Notes: generated by a model not told the origin, from the sequence alone. A stretch of 40,427 nucleotides of DNA from Myxococcaceae bacterium (GCA_017881345.1 JADGQZ010000256.1:1-40427); one strand, 5' to 3'; numbered from the stretch's first letter, positions 25,049 through 33,726 are shown. Numbers and translations are program-made.

Positions 25049-25429
25049 ATGCTCCCGTTGCTCATCGAGATGCTCCTGTGCCTCGTGGCCGCCGGGGTGA
25101 TCGGATTCCTGATCGCCTGGTTCTTGAGAATGCGTCAGCTGGTCCAGCTGACGCAGGAGCTGGAACGGCTCCGCGCCACCATGCCGACCGGGGTCCTTCC
25201 CTCCGCGCTGTCGACGCGCCTCGAGCTCCTGGCCCGCCTGATGGAGGAGGTACGGGCGCGGCCCGCGACCGACGCGGCGCTGGCGGAGCGGGTGGAGCAG
25301 CGCCTCGACCGGCTCGACGCGACCCTCGAGGAGCTGCGGGAGCGGCGGACCGAGACGCCTCGCCTCCCCGAGATCCCGGGAGCGAGAGTGATGCTGCCCG
25401 GAGAGGAGGCGCGACGGTCGGGACGCTGA
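25049..25429 (+). CDS. Small membrane-anchored coiled-coil protein
   Basis: This 126-aa protein has one N-terminal membrane helix ('LLCLVAAGVIGFLIAWFL', about residues 8-27), then a basic turn 'RMRQLVQLTQELERL' and a long charged helical region with heptad-like Leu spacing ('LLARLMEEVRARPATD', 'VEQRLDRLDATLEELRER') ending at about residue 105. It has no enzyme motif and no recognised family. The ATG is preceded by GGAG nine nt upstream. It is convergent with the frameshifted transglutaminase gene, 43 bp away. It may be a scaffold or regulator at the inner membrane, which is speculation. Confidence 0.72.
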   Translation: MLPLLIEMLLCLVAAGVIGFLIAWFLRMRQLVQLTQELERLRATMPTGVLPSALSTRLELLARLMEEVRARPATDAALAERVEQRLDRLDATLEELRERRTETPRLPEIPGARVMLPGEEARRSGR

Positions 25430-25472
25430 TCGCGGCACCGATCCCGCCCGGCCTGCGTGGCCCGAGTCGATG

Positions 25473-26197
25473 CTACGCGTGCTCTGGCGGCAAGGCGGGA
25501 CCTGCCTCTCGCCTCGCTCGCAGTGCGCGCACCCGCCGGTTGGCGGCGGCGAGGATGGGTCGGAGCACCAGGAAGCGGAACACGGGGTTCCTCGGGGTGC
25601 GTGCCTTCCCGCTGGCGTAGAAGGCCGGCACGTCGGCGTGGATCCCCGGCGAGCTCCCGTCGTTCACGAACTGCACGAAGCTGTCCGAACGCCCGTCCCA
25701 CGCCGATCGTCCATGCGCGTGGATGCCGAAGCCGATCGGACGTCCGGCCGCGCGGAGCCGTTCGAGCGCCGCCGCATGGAACGGCAAGTCGACGATGTAG
25801 CTGTCCCGTGGAGCCAGCGACCGTCGAGGAAGACCTCCGCATAGGAGTGACCCACGTACGGGCCGCGGGGCTCGATCAGCGGCGCGAGGAGCCGGGTGTC
25901 GATCCCTGCGAAGTGGATGCGCGCGGGGATGCCGGCCGCCCGGAGCATCGTCACGAAGAGCGGCGTCTTGGTGTTGCAGAAGCCGACCTTCCTCGCGAGC
26001 GTCGCGGACGCCCGTCCCCCGTCGAAGGTCGGTGCCCATCCGAAATCGACCTCGTCCCGGACGAGGTCGTGGATGCGCACTGCCCGGTCGATGTCATCGC
26101 GCGATCCCGCCGTCACCCGGGCCACGGCCGCCTGGATGGCCGGATTGTCCCGATCGAGAAACTCGGTCCGTTCGAGAAATGGGGCGAGCTCGTCCAT
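25473..26197 (-). pseudogene. Transglutaminase-like protein, frameshifted
   Basis: Two minus-strand frames together encode about 241 aa of a transglutaminase-fold (papain-like) protein. Frame one (from ATG 26197) runs 'MDELAPFLERTEFLDRDNPA' through the catalytic Cys in 'VGFCNTKTPLFVTMLRAAG' and the His in 'GHSYAEVFLDGRWL'. The catalytic Asp region 'DSYIVDLPFHAAAL' and the C-terminus are in the next frame (ORF to 25473). The switch falls at a G run (plus CCC 25805-25807); one extra G would join the frames as '...RWLHGDSYIVD...'. It is therefore either a real frameshift or an indel error. It sits 36 bp after the alpha-E gene in the same direction, as the third gene of the ATP-grasp/alpha-E operon. 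Confidence 0.8.
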
Positions 26198-26233
26198 CGG
26201 TGTTCCCGGGCGGAAGCCCGCGGCAACCGCGCC

Positions 26234-27226
26234 TCAGGCCTCGACCCGCGGCCGATCGCCCGGCTCAGCCGGTCGCGCGCGCACCGCCTGCTGGAAGAGC
26301 TCCTGGCGCAGGTCGCCGCAGATCGCCGCGGTCTCGTCCACCACGTGGGTGAGGAGCGCGTGCAGGTCCTCGGTCGCCACGGTCCGTGAGGAGAGGAACG
26401 TCTCGAGCGCCGCGAGCCGCGCCTGGCACTCCAGCGGAGGGAACGCCTGATCCCCCGGCACCCGGATGCTGGCCAGGCGCAGATCCGCCTCGTGCAGACA
26501 GAACACCAGGGAGCGGGGGAAGCGGGGCTCGAGCATCAGGAAGGCCGCAACCTCGCCCGGCGTGACCCGCCCGGCCTTGCGCTTCATGAACGGCTCGAAC
26601 CCGGCGCAGGCCCGGAGCAGCGACAGCCAGAGCGTCTCCTCGCGTACCAGGTCCGGCGGGAGCTGCATCAGCGCGTGGTGGTGCACGTCGAGGATGCGCG
26701 CGGTCTGGCCAACCCGCTCCAGGAACAACCCGAGCATGATGAAGTCGACGGCGTTGTCGTGGAGCATCGTGTGCTCCACCGCACCGAGGATGAGCTGCGT
26801 GCCGGTGCGCACCTGCCGGTAGAACGCGTCGGGCCGGACTTCCCACTCGCGCTGCCCGCTGCCGCCGTGCAGCCAGAGGTGCAGCTCGTTGATCGCCTCC
26901 CAGGCCTCGAGCGACACCACCTCGCGGATGCTGCGGGCGTTCTCCCGCGCGGCGCTCACCGAGTTGGAGAGGCTGGACGGCACCGAGGCGTCCCAGGTCA
27001 GGAACCTCGTGACCGCCACCCCGTCCGCCAGTGCCGCGGAACCGAAGCGCGCGGCGAACGGCTCCTCCTCGCCGGATACCGCCAGCGCGGCATCCCAGAC
27101 CTGCGCCGGCGGGAGGATGGCGTCCAGCACCAGGCTCGAGGTGACGCGCAGCACGCGGGAGGTGCTCTCGGCGCGTTCCAGGTAGCGGCCCAGCCAGAAG
27201 CAGTGGTCCGCCACCCGGGAGATCAT
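26234..27226 (-). CDS. Alpha-E domain protein
   Basis: This 330-aa all-helical protein begins 'MISRVADHCFWLGRYLERAESTSRVLRV', the typical start of the alpha-E family (COG2307), with later conserved 'SVSAARENARSIREVVSLEAWEAINELH' and 'FLERVGQTARILDVHHHAL'. The track ORF from 28417 is a run-through over the upstream gene; ATG 27226 overlaps the ATP-grasp stop by four bases (ATGA), so translation is coupled. Alpha-E proteins nearly always accompany circularly permuted ATP-grasp enzymes and transglutaminases. Comparative genomics has proposed that these sets make or modify peptides by amide ligation; the biochemical role of alpha-E itself is unknown. Confidence 0.93.
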   Translation of the reverse strand: MISRVADHCFWLGRYLERAESTSRVLRVTSSLVLDAILPPAQVWDAALAVSGEEEPFAARFGSAALADGVAVTRFLTWDASVPSSLSNSVSAARENARSIREVVSLEAWEAINELHLWLHGGSGQREWEVRPDAFYRQVRTGTQLILGAVEHTMLHDNAVDFIMLGLFLERVGQTARILDVHHHALMQLPPDLVREETLWLSLLRACAGFEPFMKRKAGRVTPGEVAAFLMLEPRFPRSLVFCLHEADLRLASIRVPGDQAFPPLECQARLAALETFLSSRTVATEDLHALLTHVVDETAAICGDLRQELFQQAVRARPAEPGDRPRVEA

Positions 27227-28689
27227 CCATCTCCCTTCAGCACCCAGGTGTCCTTGCTGCCCCCGCCCTGGCTGCTGTTCACCACGTAGCTGCCCTCGCG
27301 CAGCGCCACCCGGGTCAGGCCGCCGGGAAGCACCCACGGCCCGTTGGCCGAGTTGAGAACGAACGGACGGAAGTCCACCCGACGCGGCGCGATGCATTGC
27401 CCCTGCGAGACCCACGTCGGGCAGGTCGACAGCTCGATGCGTGGCTGGGCGATGTAGCGCCGGGGCGAGGCGAGGATCCGGCGGCGGAACTCCTCGCGCT
27501 CCTCGGCGGTGGACGTCGGCCCCATCAGCATCCCGTAGCCGCCGGCCTCGTCGACGACCTTGACCACCAGCTCGGCGAGATGCTCGAGCACGTACGCCCG
27601 GTCGTCGGGCCGCGCGCACTGGTAGGTGGGCACCTGCGCCAGGAGCGGCTCCTCGCCCAGGTAGAAGCGGACCATCTCCGGCACGAACGGATACACGCCC
27701 TTGTCGTCGGCCACGCCGTTGCCGGGTGCGTTGGCCAGGGCGACGTTTCCTCCTGCCCAGGCCCGCATCAGGCCGCGCACGCCGAGCATCGAGTCCGGCC
27801 GGAAGACCTCTGGATCGAGGAAGTCGTCGTCGGTGCGCCGGTACACGACGTGCACCCGCCTCGGGCCACGGATGGTGTGCAGGAAGAGCCGGTCGTCGTC
27901 GACGAAGAGATCCGCCGCCTCGACCAGCTCCACACCCATCTGGCGCGCCAGGAAGCTGTGCTCGAAGTAGGCGGAGTTGTGCGGGCCGGGAGTGAGGACG
28001 ACGATGGTCGTCTCCTCCGGGGCGACCGGCGAGACGCTGCGCAGCGCGGTGGCGAGCCGGCCCGGATACTGGTTCACCGGCCGCACCCTCGTCGCCTCGA
28101 ACGCCCGGGCGAGGAGCCGCTTGGAGAGCAGCCGGTTCTCCAGCACGTACGAGACGCCGGACGGCGTACGGAGGTTGTCCTCGAGGACGCGGAAGACGCC
28201 CTTCCCATCGCGGATCAGATCGATGCCCGAGATGTGGATGCGCACGCCCGCGGGCGGCCGGACCCCGCGGATCGCCGGCAGGTACTGCGCCGAGCCGAGC
28301 ACCACCTCGGCCGGGATCGCACCCGCCTTCAGGATGCGCTGGTCGGCGTAGACGTCCTCGACGAAGGCCTCGAGGGCCAGCACCCGCTGCTTGAGCCCGC
28401 GCTCGAGCTGGTCCCACTCGCTGGCCGAGATGACCCGCGGCAGCAGGCAGACCGGGAAGATCTTCTCCACGCCGCGCGCGTCCGAGTACACCGAGAAGGT
28501 GACGCCCTGGTTGAGGAGCGCCGCCTCGGCGAGCGCCTGCGTGCGGGCGAACTGCTCGGCCGAACCGCTCGCCACCACGGCCTCGACCGTCGCCCTCAGC
28601 TTGTCCGTCGCGCCCAGCAGCTCGTCGAAGGTGCCGGGGAGCGCCGTGTAGTCGGAGAGCATCGAATGTTGAGTCATGGTCACTGACAC
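27223..28689 (-). CDS. Circularly permuted type-2 ATP-grasp protein (putative amide ligase)
   Basis: This 488-aa protein matches COG2308. Recognisable stretches are 'QRVLALEAFVEDVYADQRILKAG' near residues 85-107, 'RIHISGIDLIRDGKGVFRVLEDNLRTPSGVSYVLENR' near 148-185, 'TPGPHNSAYFEHSFLARQMG', 'RTDDDFLDPEVFRPDSMLG', 'NAPGNGVADDKGVYPFVPEMV' and 'SQGGGSKDTWVL' at the C-terminus. ATP-grasp enzymes join a carboxylate to an amine through an acyl phosphate, so peptide or amide formation is the expected chemistry. The start is GTG 28689, with GTG/ATG alternatives 6 and 12 nt later; no clear Shine-Dalgarno. First gene of an operon with alpha-E and the transglutaminase. Confidence 0.93.
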   Translation of the reverse strand: MSVTMTQHSMLSDYTALPGTFDELLGATDKLRATVEAVVASGSAEQFARTQALAEAALLNQGVTFSVYSDARGVEKIFPVCLLPRVISASEWDQLERGLKQRVLALEAFVEDVYADQRILKAGAIPAEVVLGSAQYLPAIRGVRPPAGVRIHISGIDLIRDGKGVFRVLEDNLRTPSGVSYVLENRLLSKRLLARAFEATRVRPVNQYPGRLATALRSVSPVAPEETTIVVLTPGPHNSAYFEHSFLARQMGVELVEAADLFVDDDRLFLHTIRGPRRVHVVYRRTDDDFLDPEVFRPDSMLGVRGLMRAWAGGNVALANAPGNGVADDKGVYPFVPEMVRFYLGEEPLLAQVPTYQCARPDDRAYVLEHLAELVVKVVDEAGGYGMLMGPTSTAEEREEFRRRILASPRRYIAQPRIELSTCPTWVSQGQCIAPRRVDFRPFVLNSANGPWVLPGGLTRVALREGSYVVNSSQGGGSKDTWVLKGDG

Positions 28690-28799
28690 GGCGCGCGAAC
28701 GGGTTTACCCCTACCGGTCGGTCGGTGGGAAGGCTTGCTCAACCCCCCGTTCCTACAAGGGTCGCCGGCCGACAGGCCCGTCGCCTAGGGTGAGCTGCC
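28690..28799. promoter_or_regulatory. Divergent control region between ATP-grasp operon and amidotransferase-transglutaminase gene
   Basis: This 110-bp region must hold promoters for both directions. TAGGGT at 28786-28791 lies eight nt before GTG 28800 on the plus strand, without Shine-Dalgarno; no good -35 is seen. On the minus side only a G/A-rich 'TAGGGGTAAACC' (plus-strand GGTTTACCCCTA near 28702) is AT-richer than its surroundings. Shared control of the two transcripts is likely. Confidence 0.4.
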
Positions 28800-30542
28800 G
28801 TGCCGAATCTCCTGGCCATGTCCTTCGAGGGCGCGCTCTGCCCGGCGTTCGACCTGCGCTGCCTCCACCCTGGCGCGACGCGTCCCGACGGCTGGGGCCT
28901 CGGGTACTACCCGCCGGGAGAGCAGTCGGTGACGGTGCACAAGGAAGCGGCGCCCATCCACGGCAGCCCGCAGTCGGAGTTCGTGCGCCGGGCGGACCAC
29001 AAGGAGTCGTCCACCTTCGTGCTCCACCTTCGCACGGCCCTCTGGGGCGCCCTGACCGACGCGAACACCCAGCCCTTTGCCCGTGCCTGGGGCGGCCGCG
29101 AGTGGCTCTTCGCGCACAGCGGGAGCCTGGAGCGACGGCCGATCCTGCTCCCCGAGCCGCTCTTCGAGCCGGTGGGGGCGACCGACAGCGAGTTCGTCTT
29201 CTGCGAACTCCTGAACCGCATGGCCGCCCGGCGCTGGCGCTCGCTCGGCGAGGCGGACCCCCAGGTGCTCGCCGACTGGCTCCTGGACCTGAACACGCTC
29301 GGCACGCTCGACGTGGTGCTGACCGACGGGCTTGACCTCCTCGCCTGGGCCGACCGCGAGCGCAGCGGCCTGACCAGCTGGCTCCTCCGCCCGCCCTACG
29401 GGCCGATCGCCCTCGGTGACGCGCAGGTCGGCGTCGAGTTCGGCCGCGACGGGGCGCGGAACCGCAAGGGCGTCATCGTCTCCAGCGCACCGCTGGAGGT
29501 CAGCGGCGCGGGGCCAGCTGCGGAGTGGACGCCGGTGCCGGCGGGAACGCTCTGGCTCGTGCGCCAGGGCGAGCTGCGCGCCGAGGCGCGATCATCCGCC
29601 GCTCCGATGGCCGGGGCCATGCCGCGCCGGATCCGCAAGCTGGACCGGCCTCCTCAGGGGGAGACCCGGCGGCTGGACGTCGTCCACCGCACCGTCTACC
29701 GCTACGCCGAGCCGGTGGAGCGAAGCACGCACGTCTTCCGCCTCACCCCGATGCACGACCGGAAGCAGAGCCTCCTCTCGCACTCGTTCGAGGTATCGGT
29801 CGAGGGCCAGGCCCGCGAGTACGACGACGTCTTCGGCAACCGGGTGCGCCGGCTGAGCGTGAACACGCCCTTCACCGAGATGGTCATCGAGGCCCGGAGC
29901 CGGGTGGAGCTGCTCGACACCGCGCCGCTGGCCTCCCGCCCGCTGCGCTCACACTCCACCTTCCCGCTGGTCTGGCTTCCCTGGCAGCGCAACCAGCTCG
30001 CCCCGTACCTCCTGCCTCCGGAGCTCCCGGAGAGCGAGCTCGGAGATCTCACCGACTACGCGATGAGCTTCGTGCGGCGGAACGACGACGACCTCTTCGA
30101 CACCCTGATGGACGTCAACCAGACCATCTTCGAGGAGTACCGGTACGTCCCGGGGAGCACTCACCTCGGCACCACCGCCTACCAGGTGCACGCCACGCGG
30201 CAGGGCGTGTGCCAGGACTTCGCGAACCTCTTCATCTGCATGATGCGGCTGCTCGGTGTGCCCGCGCGCTACGTGTGCGGCTACGTCTACACCGGCCCGC
30301 GGAGCTCGCCGCCCCATCCGCACGCCGAGGCCAGCCACGCCTGGGTGCAGGTCTATCTCCCCGAGGAGGGCTGGGTGGGCTTCGATCCGACCAACGGAAT
30401 CCTGACCCAGACCGACCACGTCCGGGTCGCCTGCGGCCGGGCCTACTCGGACGCCACGCCGACCTCGGGAACCCTCTTCGTGGGAGGGCGAGGCGAGGAG
30501 CTCGAGGTCTCGGTCCGGGTGGAGCTGGCGAACGGCGTCTGA
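28800..30542 (+). CDS. Class II glutamine amidotransferase-like / transglutaminase fusion, N-terminal Cys absent
   Basis: This 580-aa fusion starts at GTG 28800; an in-frame TGA nine nt upstream excludes a longer start. Residues 1-260 resemble class II (Ntn) glutamine amidotransferases: 'RPDGWGLGYYPPGE' , 'SSTFVLHLRTALWGA', 'NTQPFARAWGGREWLFAHSGSL' and 'TDSEFVFCELLNRM'. The nucleophile Cys expected right after the initiator Met is replaced by Pro ('MPNLLAMS'). Residues about 295-580 are a bacterial transglutaminase with its N-terminal beta domain ('VVHRTVYRYAEPVERSTHVF') and triad Cys in 'GVCQDFANLF' (about 471), His in 'ASHAWVQVY' (about 512) and Asp in 'GFDPTNG' (about 528). It is divergent from the ATP-grasp operon and surely part of the same system. 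The amidotransferase half may be inactive or structural. Confidence 0.9.
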   Translation: MPNLLAMSFEGALCPAFDLRCLHPGATRPDGWGLGYYPPGEQSVTVHKEAAPIHGSPQSEFVRRADHKESSTFVLHLRTALWGALTDANTQPFARAWGGREWLFAHSGSLERRPILLPEPLFEPVGATDSEFVFCELLNRMAARRWRSLGEADPQVLADWLLDLNTLGTLDVVLTDGLDLLAWADRERSGLTSWLLRPPYGPIALGDAQVGVEFGRDGARNRKGVIVSSAPLEVSGAGPAAEWTPVPAGTLWLVRQGELRAEARSSAAPMAGAMPRRIRKLDRPPQGETRRLDVVHRTVYRYAEPVERSTHVFRLTPMHDRKQSLLSHSFEVSVEGQAREYDDVFGNRVRRLSVNTPFTEMVIEARSRVELLDTAPLASRPLRSHSTFPLVWLPWQRNQLAPYLLPPELPESELGDLTDYAMSFVRRNDDDLFDTLMDVNQTIFEEYRYVPGSTHLGTTAYQVHATRQGVCQDFANLFICMMRLLGVPARYVCGYVYTGPRSSPPHPHAEASHAWVQVYLPEEGWVGFDPTNGILTQTDHVRVACGRAYSDATPTSGTLFVGGRGEELEVSVRVELANGV

Positions 30543-30566
30543 GCGCGCTCGCCAGGTGCCGAATGC

Positions 30567-30947
30567 TCAGGCGTACTGCGCTTCACCGTTTCCGAAGGAC
30601 CAGTTCTCCTTCTTCACCTCGACCAGGCTGATGAACACGTCCTGGCGGCGGAGTCCGAGCCGCTGGTGGAGCCCGTCCGCCACCGCCCGGTAGAACGCCT
30701 TCTTCAGCTCGGTCGTCCGGCCATCGTTGAGCGTGACCTGGATGACGAGGCATTCCGGGCTGCGTTCCACGCCGAGATAGGTGCGATCGATGATCAGATT
30801 CTCCGGAACGTGCTCGGCGATGACCTGGAAGCGGTCATTCGCCGGGACGTTGAGCGTCTGGATCATCGCGTCGTACACGACTTCGCCGGCGGTGCGGCGG
30901 TACTCGGCGCTCTTCCCGCGTGGCAGATCGATTCGAACGAGTGGCAT
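30567..30947 (-). CDS. Tautomerase-family protein (4-oxalocrotonate tautomerase superfamily)
   Basis: This 126-aa protein starts at ATG 30947, giving 'MPLVRIDLPRGKSAEYRR' with Pro directly after Met, the catalytic N-terminal proline of this superfamily once Met is removed. The track start at 31064 would bury that proline and is rejected. Other family-like parts are 'VYDAMIQTLNVPANDRFQVI' and 'LKKAFYRAVADGLHQRLGLRRQDVFISLVEVKKENWSFGNGEAQ', close to the two-repeat, 125-130-aa MSAD/tautomerase group. A GGGAGG lies almost against the ATG. It probably catalyses keto-enol tautomerisation or a related reaction on an unknown cytoplasmic substrate. It is convergent with the amidotransferase-transglutaminase gene. 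Confidence 0.9.
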   Translation of the reverse strand: MPLVRIDLPRGKSAEYRRTAGEVVYDAMIQTLNVPANDRFQVIAEHVPENLIIDRTYLGVERSPECLVIQVTLNDGRTTELKKAFYRAVADGLHQRLGLRRQDVFISLVEVKKENWSFGNGEAQYA

Positions 30948-31187
30948 GCCTCCCAGAGTGCTCCGGAGCACGTCCGGCGGCCAGCACAGTCGGCGCGCAC
31001 CTGCTGGATCAGCCGCCGCGCCGCACGGCAGGGGGGTAGGTTGGGCTCGCGACAAGAATCTCACCCCGGGTGATGGCCTGCTGCAGCGCGACGACCCCTT
31101 CCGGCGTTACAGACCCTCGTGGTTCACGCTCGAGGAGACCGGCTCGGTGAGGCCGTTTGAGCTATGGTGCCTGACGAGGGAGTACGG

Positions 31188-32648
31188 ATGCTCGAGTCGT
31201 TCTTCGCGGGATTCCGCCAGAACATCATCGGCGTGGACCAGCGGCTGAACGGACCGTGCGGGGAACGTCCGCTCGTCTATGCGGACTGGACCGCCAGTGG
31301 CCGGCTCTACGGGCCCATCGAGCGACGGATGCTCGAGGACTTCGGCCCGCTGGTCGGCAACACCCACTCCGAGTCCAGCACCACCGGCATGGCCATGACC
31401 CGTGCGTACCAGCGCGCCCAGAGCCTGCTGAAGGCGCACGTCCACGCCGGGCCGGACGACGTGATCATCACCCAGGGCTCGGGGATGACCGCGGTGGTCA
31501 ACAAGCTCCAGCGGATGCTCGGGCTCCGGCTGCCGGAGCAGCTGGCGCCGTTCTGCCAGCTCCCGGAGAAGCTCCGTCCGCTGGTGCTCCTGACGCACAT
31601 GGAGCACCACTCGAACCAGACGTCGTGGCTCGAGACCGTGGCCACCGTGGAGGTGGTCCCGCCCGACGAGCGCGGCCTGGTCGACGTCGACGCGCTCGAG
31701 GCGCTGCTCGAGCAGTACCGCGAGCGGCCCCTGAAGATCGGTGCCTTCACCGCCTGCTCCAACGTCACCGGGGTGTGCCCGCCGGTGCACGCGCTCGCCA
31801 GGGTCATGCACCGGCACGGGGGCTACTGCTTCGTCGACTACGCCGCATCGGCTCCCTACGTCGACATCGACATGCACCCCGGCGACCCGCTGGAGCAGCT
31901 CGACGCGATCTACTTCTCGCCGCACAAGTTCCTCGGCGGCCCCGGGACGCCGGGGGTGCTGGTCTTCGACTCGCGCCTGTACCACAACCGCGTGCCCGAC
32001 CAGCCCGGCGGCGGGACGGTCAACTGGACCAACCCCTGGAAGCGGCACAGCTTCGTGGACGGCATCGAGGCCCGGGAGGACGGGGGAACGCCCGGGTTCC
32101 TCCAGACCATCAAGGCCGCGCTGGCGGTGCAGCTGAAGGATGCGATGGGCGCTTCCCGCATCCGGGAGCGCGAGCACGAGCTCCTGCGCATCCTCCTCGC
32201 CGAGCTCCGCACGGTCCCGCGGCTGCACATCCTCGCCGACCACCTCGAGGACCGGCTGCCGATCGTGTCCTTCTACGTCGAGGACATTCACTACAACCTG
32301 CTGGTGCGGCTCTTGAACGACCGCTTCGGAGTGCAGGTCCGCGGCGGCTGCTCCTGCGCCGGTACCTACGGGCACTACCTGCTGCACGTGGACCCCAACC
32401 GCTCCTCCGCGATCACCGACAAGATCGACCTCGGTGACCTCTCGGAGAAGCCGGGCTGGGTCCGGATGTCGCTGCACCCCACCACCACCACCGCCGAGGT
32501 GCGGGCGCTGGCGGAAGCGGTGCGCGCCTGCGTCGCGCACGCGACCGAGTGGGGAGCGGACTACCGCTACTCGTCCAAGACCAACGAGTTCACCCACCTG
32601 AGCGGGAACGCGGGCGTGCCGGACCTCGAGCCGTTCTTCCGGCTGTAG
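31188..32648 (+). CDS. Class-V aminotransferase fold PLP enzyme (cysteine desulfurase-like)
   Basis: This is a 486-aa protein if started at ATG 31188, which has GAGGGAG five nt upstream; the track ATG at 31164 has no such site. It belongs to fold-type I, class V: 'YADWTASGRLYGPIERRM' near the N-terminus, 'NTHSESSTTGMAMT', 'ITQGSGMTAVVNKLQ', 'LLTHMEHHSNQTSWLET', and the PLP-binding Lys in 'IYFSPHKFLGGPGTPGVL' near residue 250. A Cys-rich 'VRGGCSCAGTYGHYLL' occurs near 385, in the place of the mobile catalytic Cys of desulfurases. It could be a cysteine/selenocysteine desulfurase or lyase, or an isopenicillin-epimerase-like enzyme; the reaction is not settled. An alpha/beta hydrolase gene follows after 4 bp. 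Confidence 0.88.
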   Translation: MLESFFAGFRQNIIGVDQRLNGPCGERPLVYADWTASGRLYGPIERRMLEDFGPLVGNTHSESSTTGMAMTRAYQRAQSLLKAHVHAGPDDVIITQGSGMTAVVNKLQRMLGLRLPEQLAPFCQLPEKLRPLVLLTHMEHHSNQTSWLETVATVEVVPPDERGLVDVDALEALLEQYRERPLKIGAFTACSNVTGVCPPVHALARVMHRHGGYCFVDYAASAPYVDIDMHPGDPLEQLDAIYFSPHKFLGGPGTPGVLVFDSRLYHNRVPDQPGGGTVNWTNPWKRHSFVDGIEAREDGGTPGFLQTIKAALAVQLKDAMGASRIREREHELLRILLAELRTVPRLHILADHLEDRLPIVSFYVEDIHYNLLVRLLNDRFGVQVRGGCSCAGTYGHYLLHVDPNRSSAITDKIDLGDLSEKPGWVRMSLHPTTTTAEVRALAEAVRACVAHATEWGADYRYSSKTNEFTHLSGNAGVPDLEPFFRL

Positions 32649-32652
32649 CGTC

Positions 32653-33186
32653 GTGGAAGCCCAGGTCTTGATGCTCCCGGGCTTCGGCGGGCGCGCCGAT
32701 CAGCCGGTGCTCGTCCGCCTGGAACGTGCGCTCCGCGACCGTGGGGTGACGGCCCTGCGCGCCGAGCTGGCCCACGGACGCCCGTCGCCCGGACTGGCGC
32801 GAGAGGTCGAGGTGGCCCGAACCCTCGGCCCCCCGGATCGCAGCTTCTCTGCCTATGCCGGCCGGTCCTTCGGGGGACGCGTCCTGGCGCGGCTCGCGCT
32901 CGAGAACAGGCCGCGGGCACTGCTGCTGCTCGGATTTCCCATCCGCTCCGCAACTGGACGGCGACGCCCGGAGGACGAGGCCGTGCTCGAGCAGCTGGCC
33001 TGTCCGACGCTCATCGTCCAGGGCTCGGCGGATCCGCTGGGCCCTCTCCGGACGTTCGAGCGGCTCATGCGGAGGAACCCGTCGCTGGAGCTCCAGGTCG
33101 TGCGCGGAGCCTCGCACGCCTTCGGCGGCCGCGAGCGGGAGGCGCTCGACTCGGCGGCAGACTGGCTGGCCCTGCGGCTTCGCTGA
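32653..33186 (+). CDS. Small alpha/beta hydrolase (COG3571-like)
   Basis: This 177-aa protein starts at GTG 32653, four bp after the PLP-enzyme stop, so it is in the same transcript. It has 'LMLPGFGGRADQP' (oxyanion loop), nucleophile Ser in 'YAGRSFGGRVLARLA' near residue 74, Asp in 'VQGSADPLGP' near 121 and His in 'RGASHAFGG' near 155, a complete triad in a minimal hydrolase without a lid. This matches the KANL3/Tex30-like small hydrolases of unknown substrate. The pairing with a PLP enzyme suggests sequential action, but this is not proven. Confidence 0.87.
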   Translation: MEAQVLMLPGFGGRADQPVLVRLERALRDRGVTALRAELAHGRPSPGLAREVEVARTLGPPDRSFSAYAGRSFGGRVLARLALENRPRALLLLGFPIRSATGRRRPEDEAVLEQLACPTLIVQGSADPLGPLRTFERLMRRNPSLELQVVRGASHAFGGREREALDSAADWLALRLR

Positions 33187-33195
33187 TCCCGGCGG

Positions 33196-33591
33196 TCAGC
33201 CGTCCTTGTGTCCCTTGCCGTGCCCGTGGCCGGGTTGCTCCGCGGTCTGCTGGCGCGGCATCTGACGGCTGGGGAGATAGACCTCGTTGTACCAGCGCTC
33301 CTCGACGAAGAAGACGCGCTCGCCGCAGGCGTCGTATTCGCGGCAATGCTTGCTCCAGTGCTTGGCGTGCCCGGGCGGGACGCGGAGGTAGATCGGCGGG
33401 CGCTCCACCGCGACCGTCGCAGGGGTGACGACGACAGGGATCGGGGAGACCACCGGCGGCTTCGCTGCCGTGCCGATCTCGATGCGGCCATAGAAGTCGG
33501 CGCTGCCCACCGAGACCGAGGCATTGACGTCGGTCGCGCGCGCCGAGGCGGAGACCAGGAGCGCGGTGGTGATCAGGAGACGAATCTTCAT
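33196..33591 (-). CDS. Small exported hypothetical protein
   Basis: This 131-aa protein is assigned from ATG 33591, giving a clean signal peptide 'MKIRLLITTALLVSASARA'; the track start at 33639 precedes it with an unlikely head. The mature part has a Val/Pro-rich stretch ('KPPVVSPIPVVVTPATVAV') and then 'YLRVPPGHAKHWSKHCREYDACGERVFFVEERWYNEVYLP', an aromatic and Cys-containing motif seen in short periplasmic proteins of unknown function, and a His/Gly/Lys-rich end ('GHGHGKGHKDG') that may bind metal. On the minus strand a TATCCT lies 27 nt upstream. It lies 135 bp after the DUF2252 stop in the same direction. Confidence 0.75.
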   Translation of the reverse strand: MKIRLLITTALLVSASARATDVNASVSVGSADFYGRIEIGTAAKPPVVSPIPVVVTPATVAVERPPIYLRVPPGHAKHWSKHCREYDACGERVFFVEERWYNEVYLPSRQMPRQQTAEQPGHGHGKGHKDG

Positions 33592-33726
33592 CCTCGGGTG
33601 ACCTCCGGAGAGGCGCCGAGGATACAGCCGAGAAAACACCGGAGACCCCGGCGAGCGAGACGTACACCTCGCTCCCGGTGCGCCAGGCGATCACCCCGGC
33701 GACGGACGTCGCACAGCTGCGAGGCG

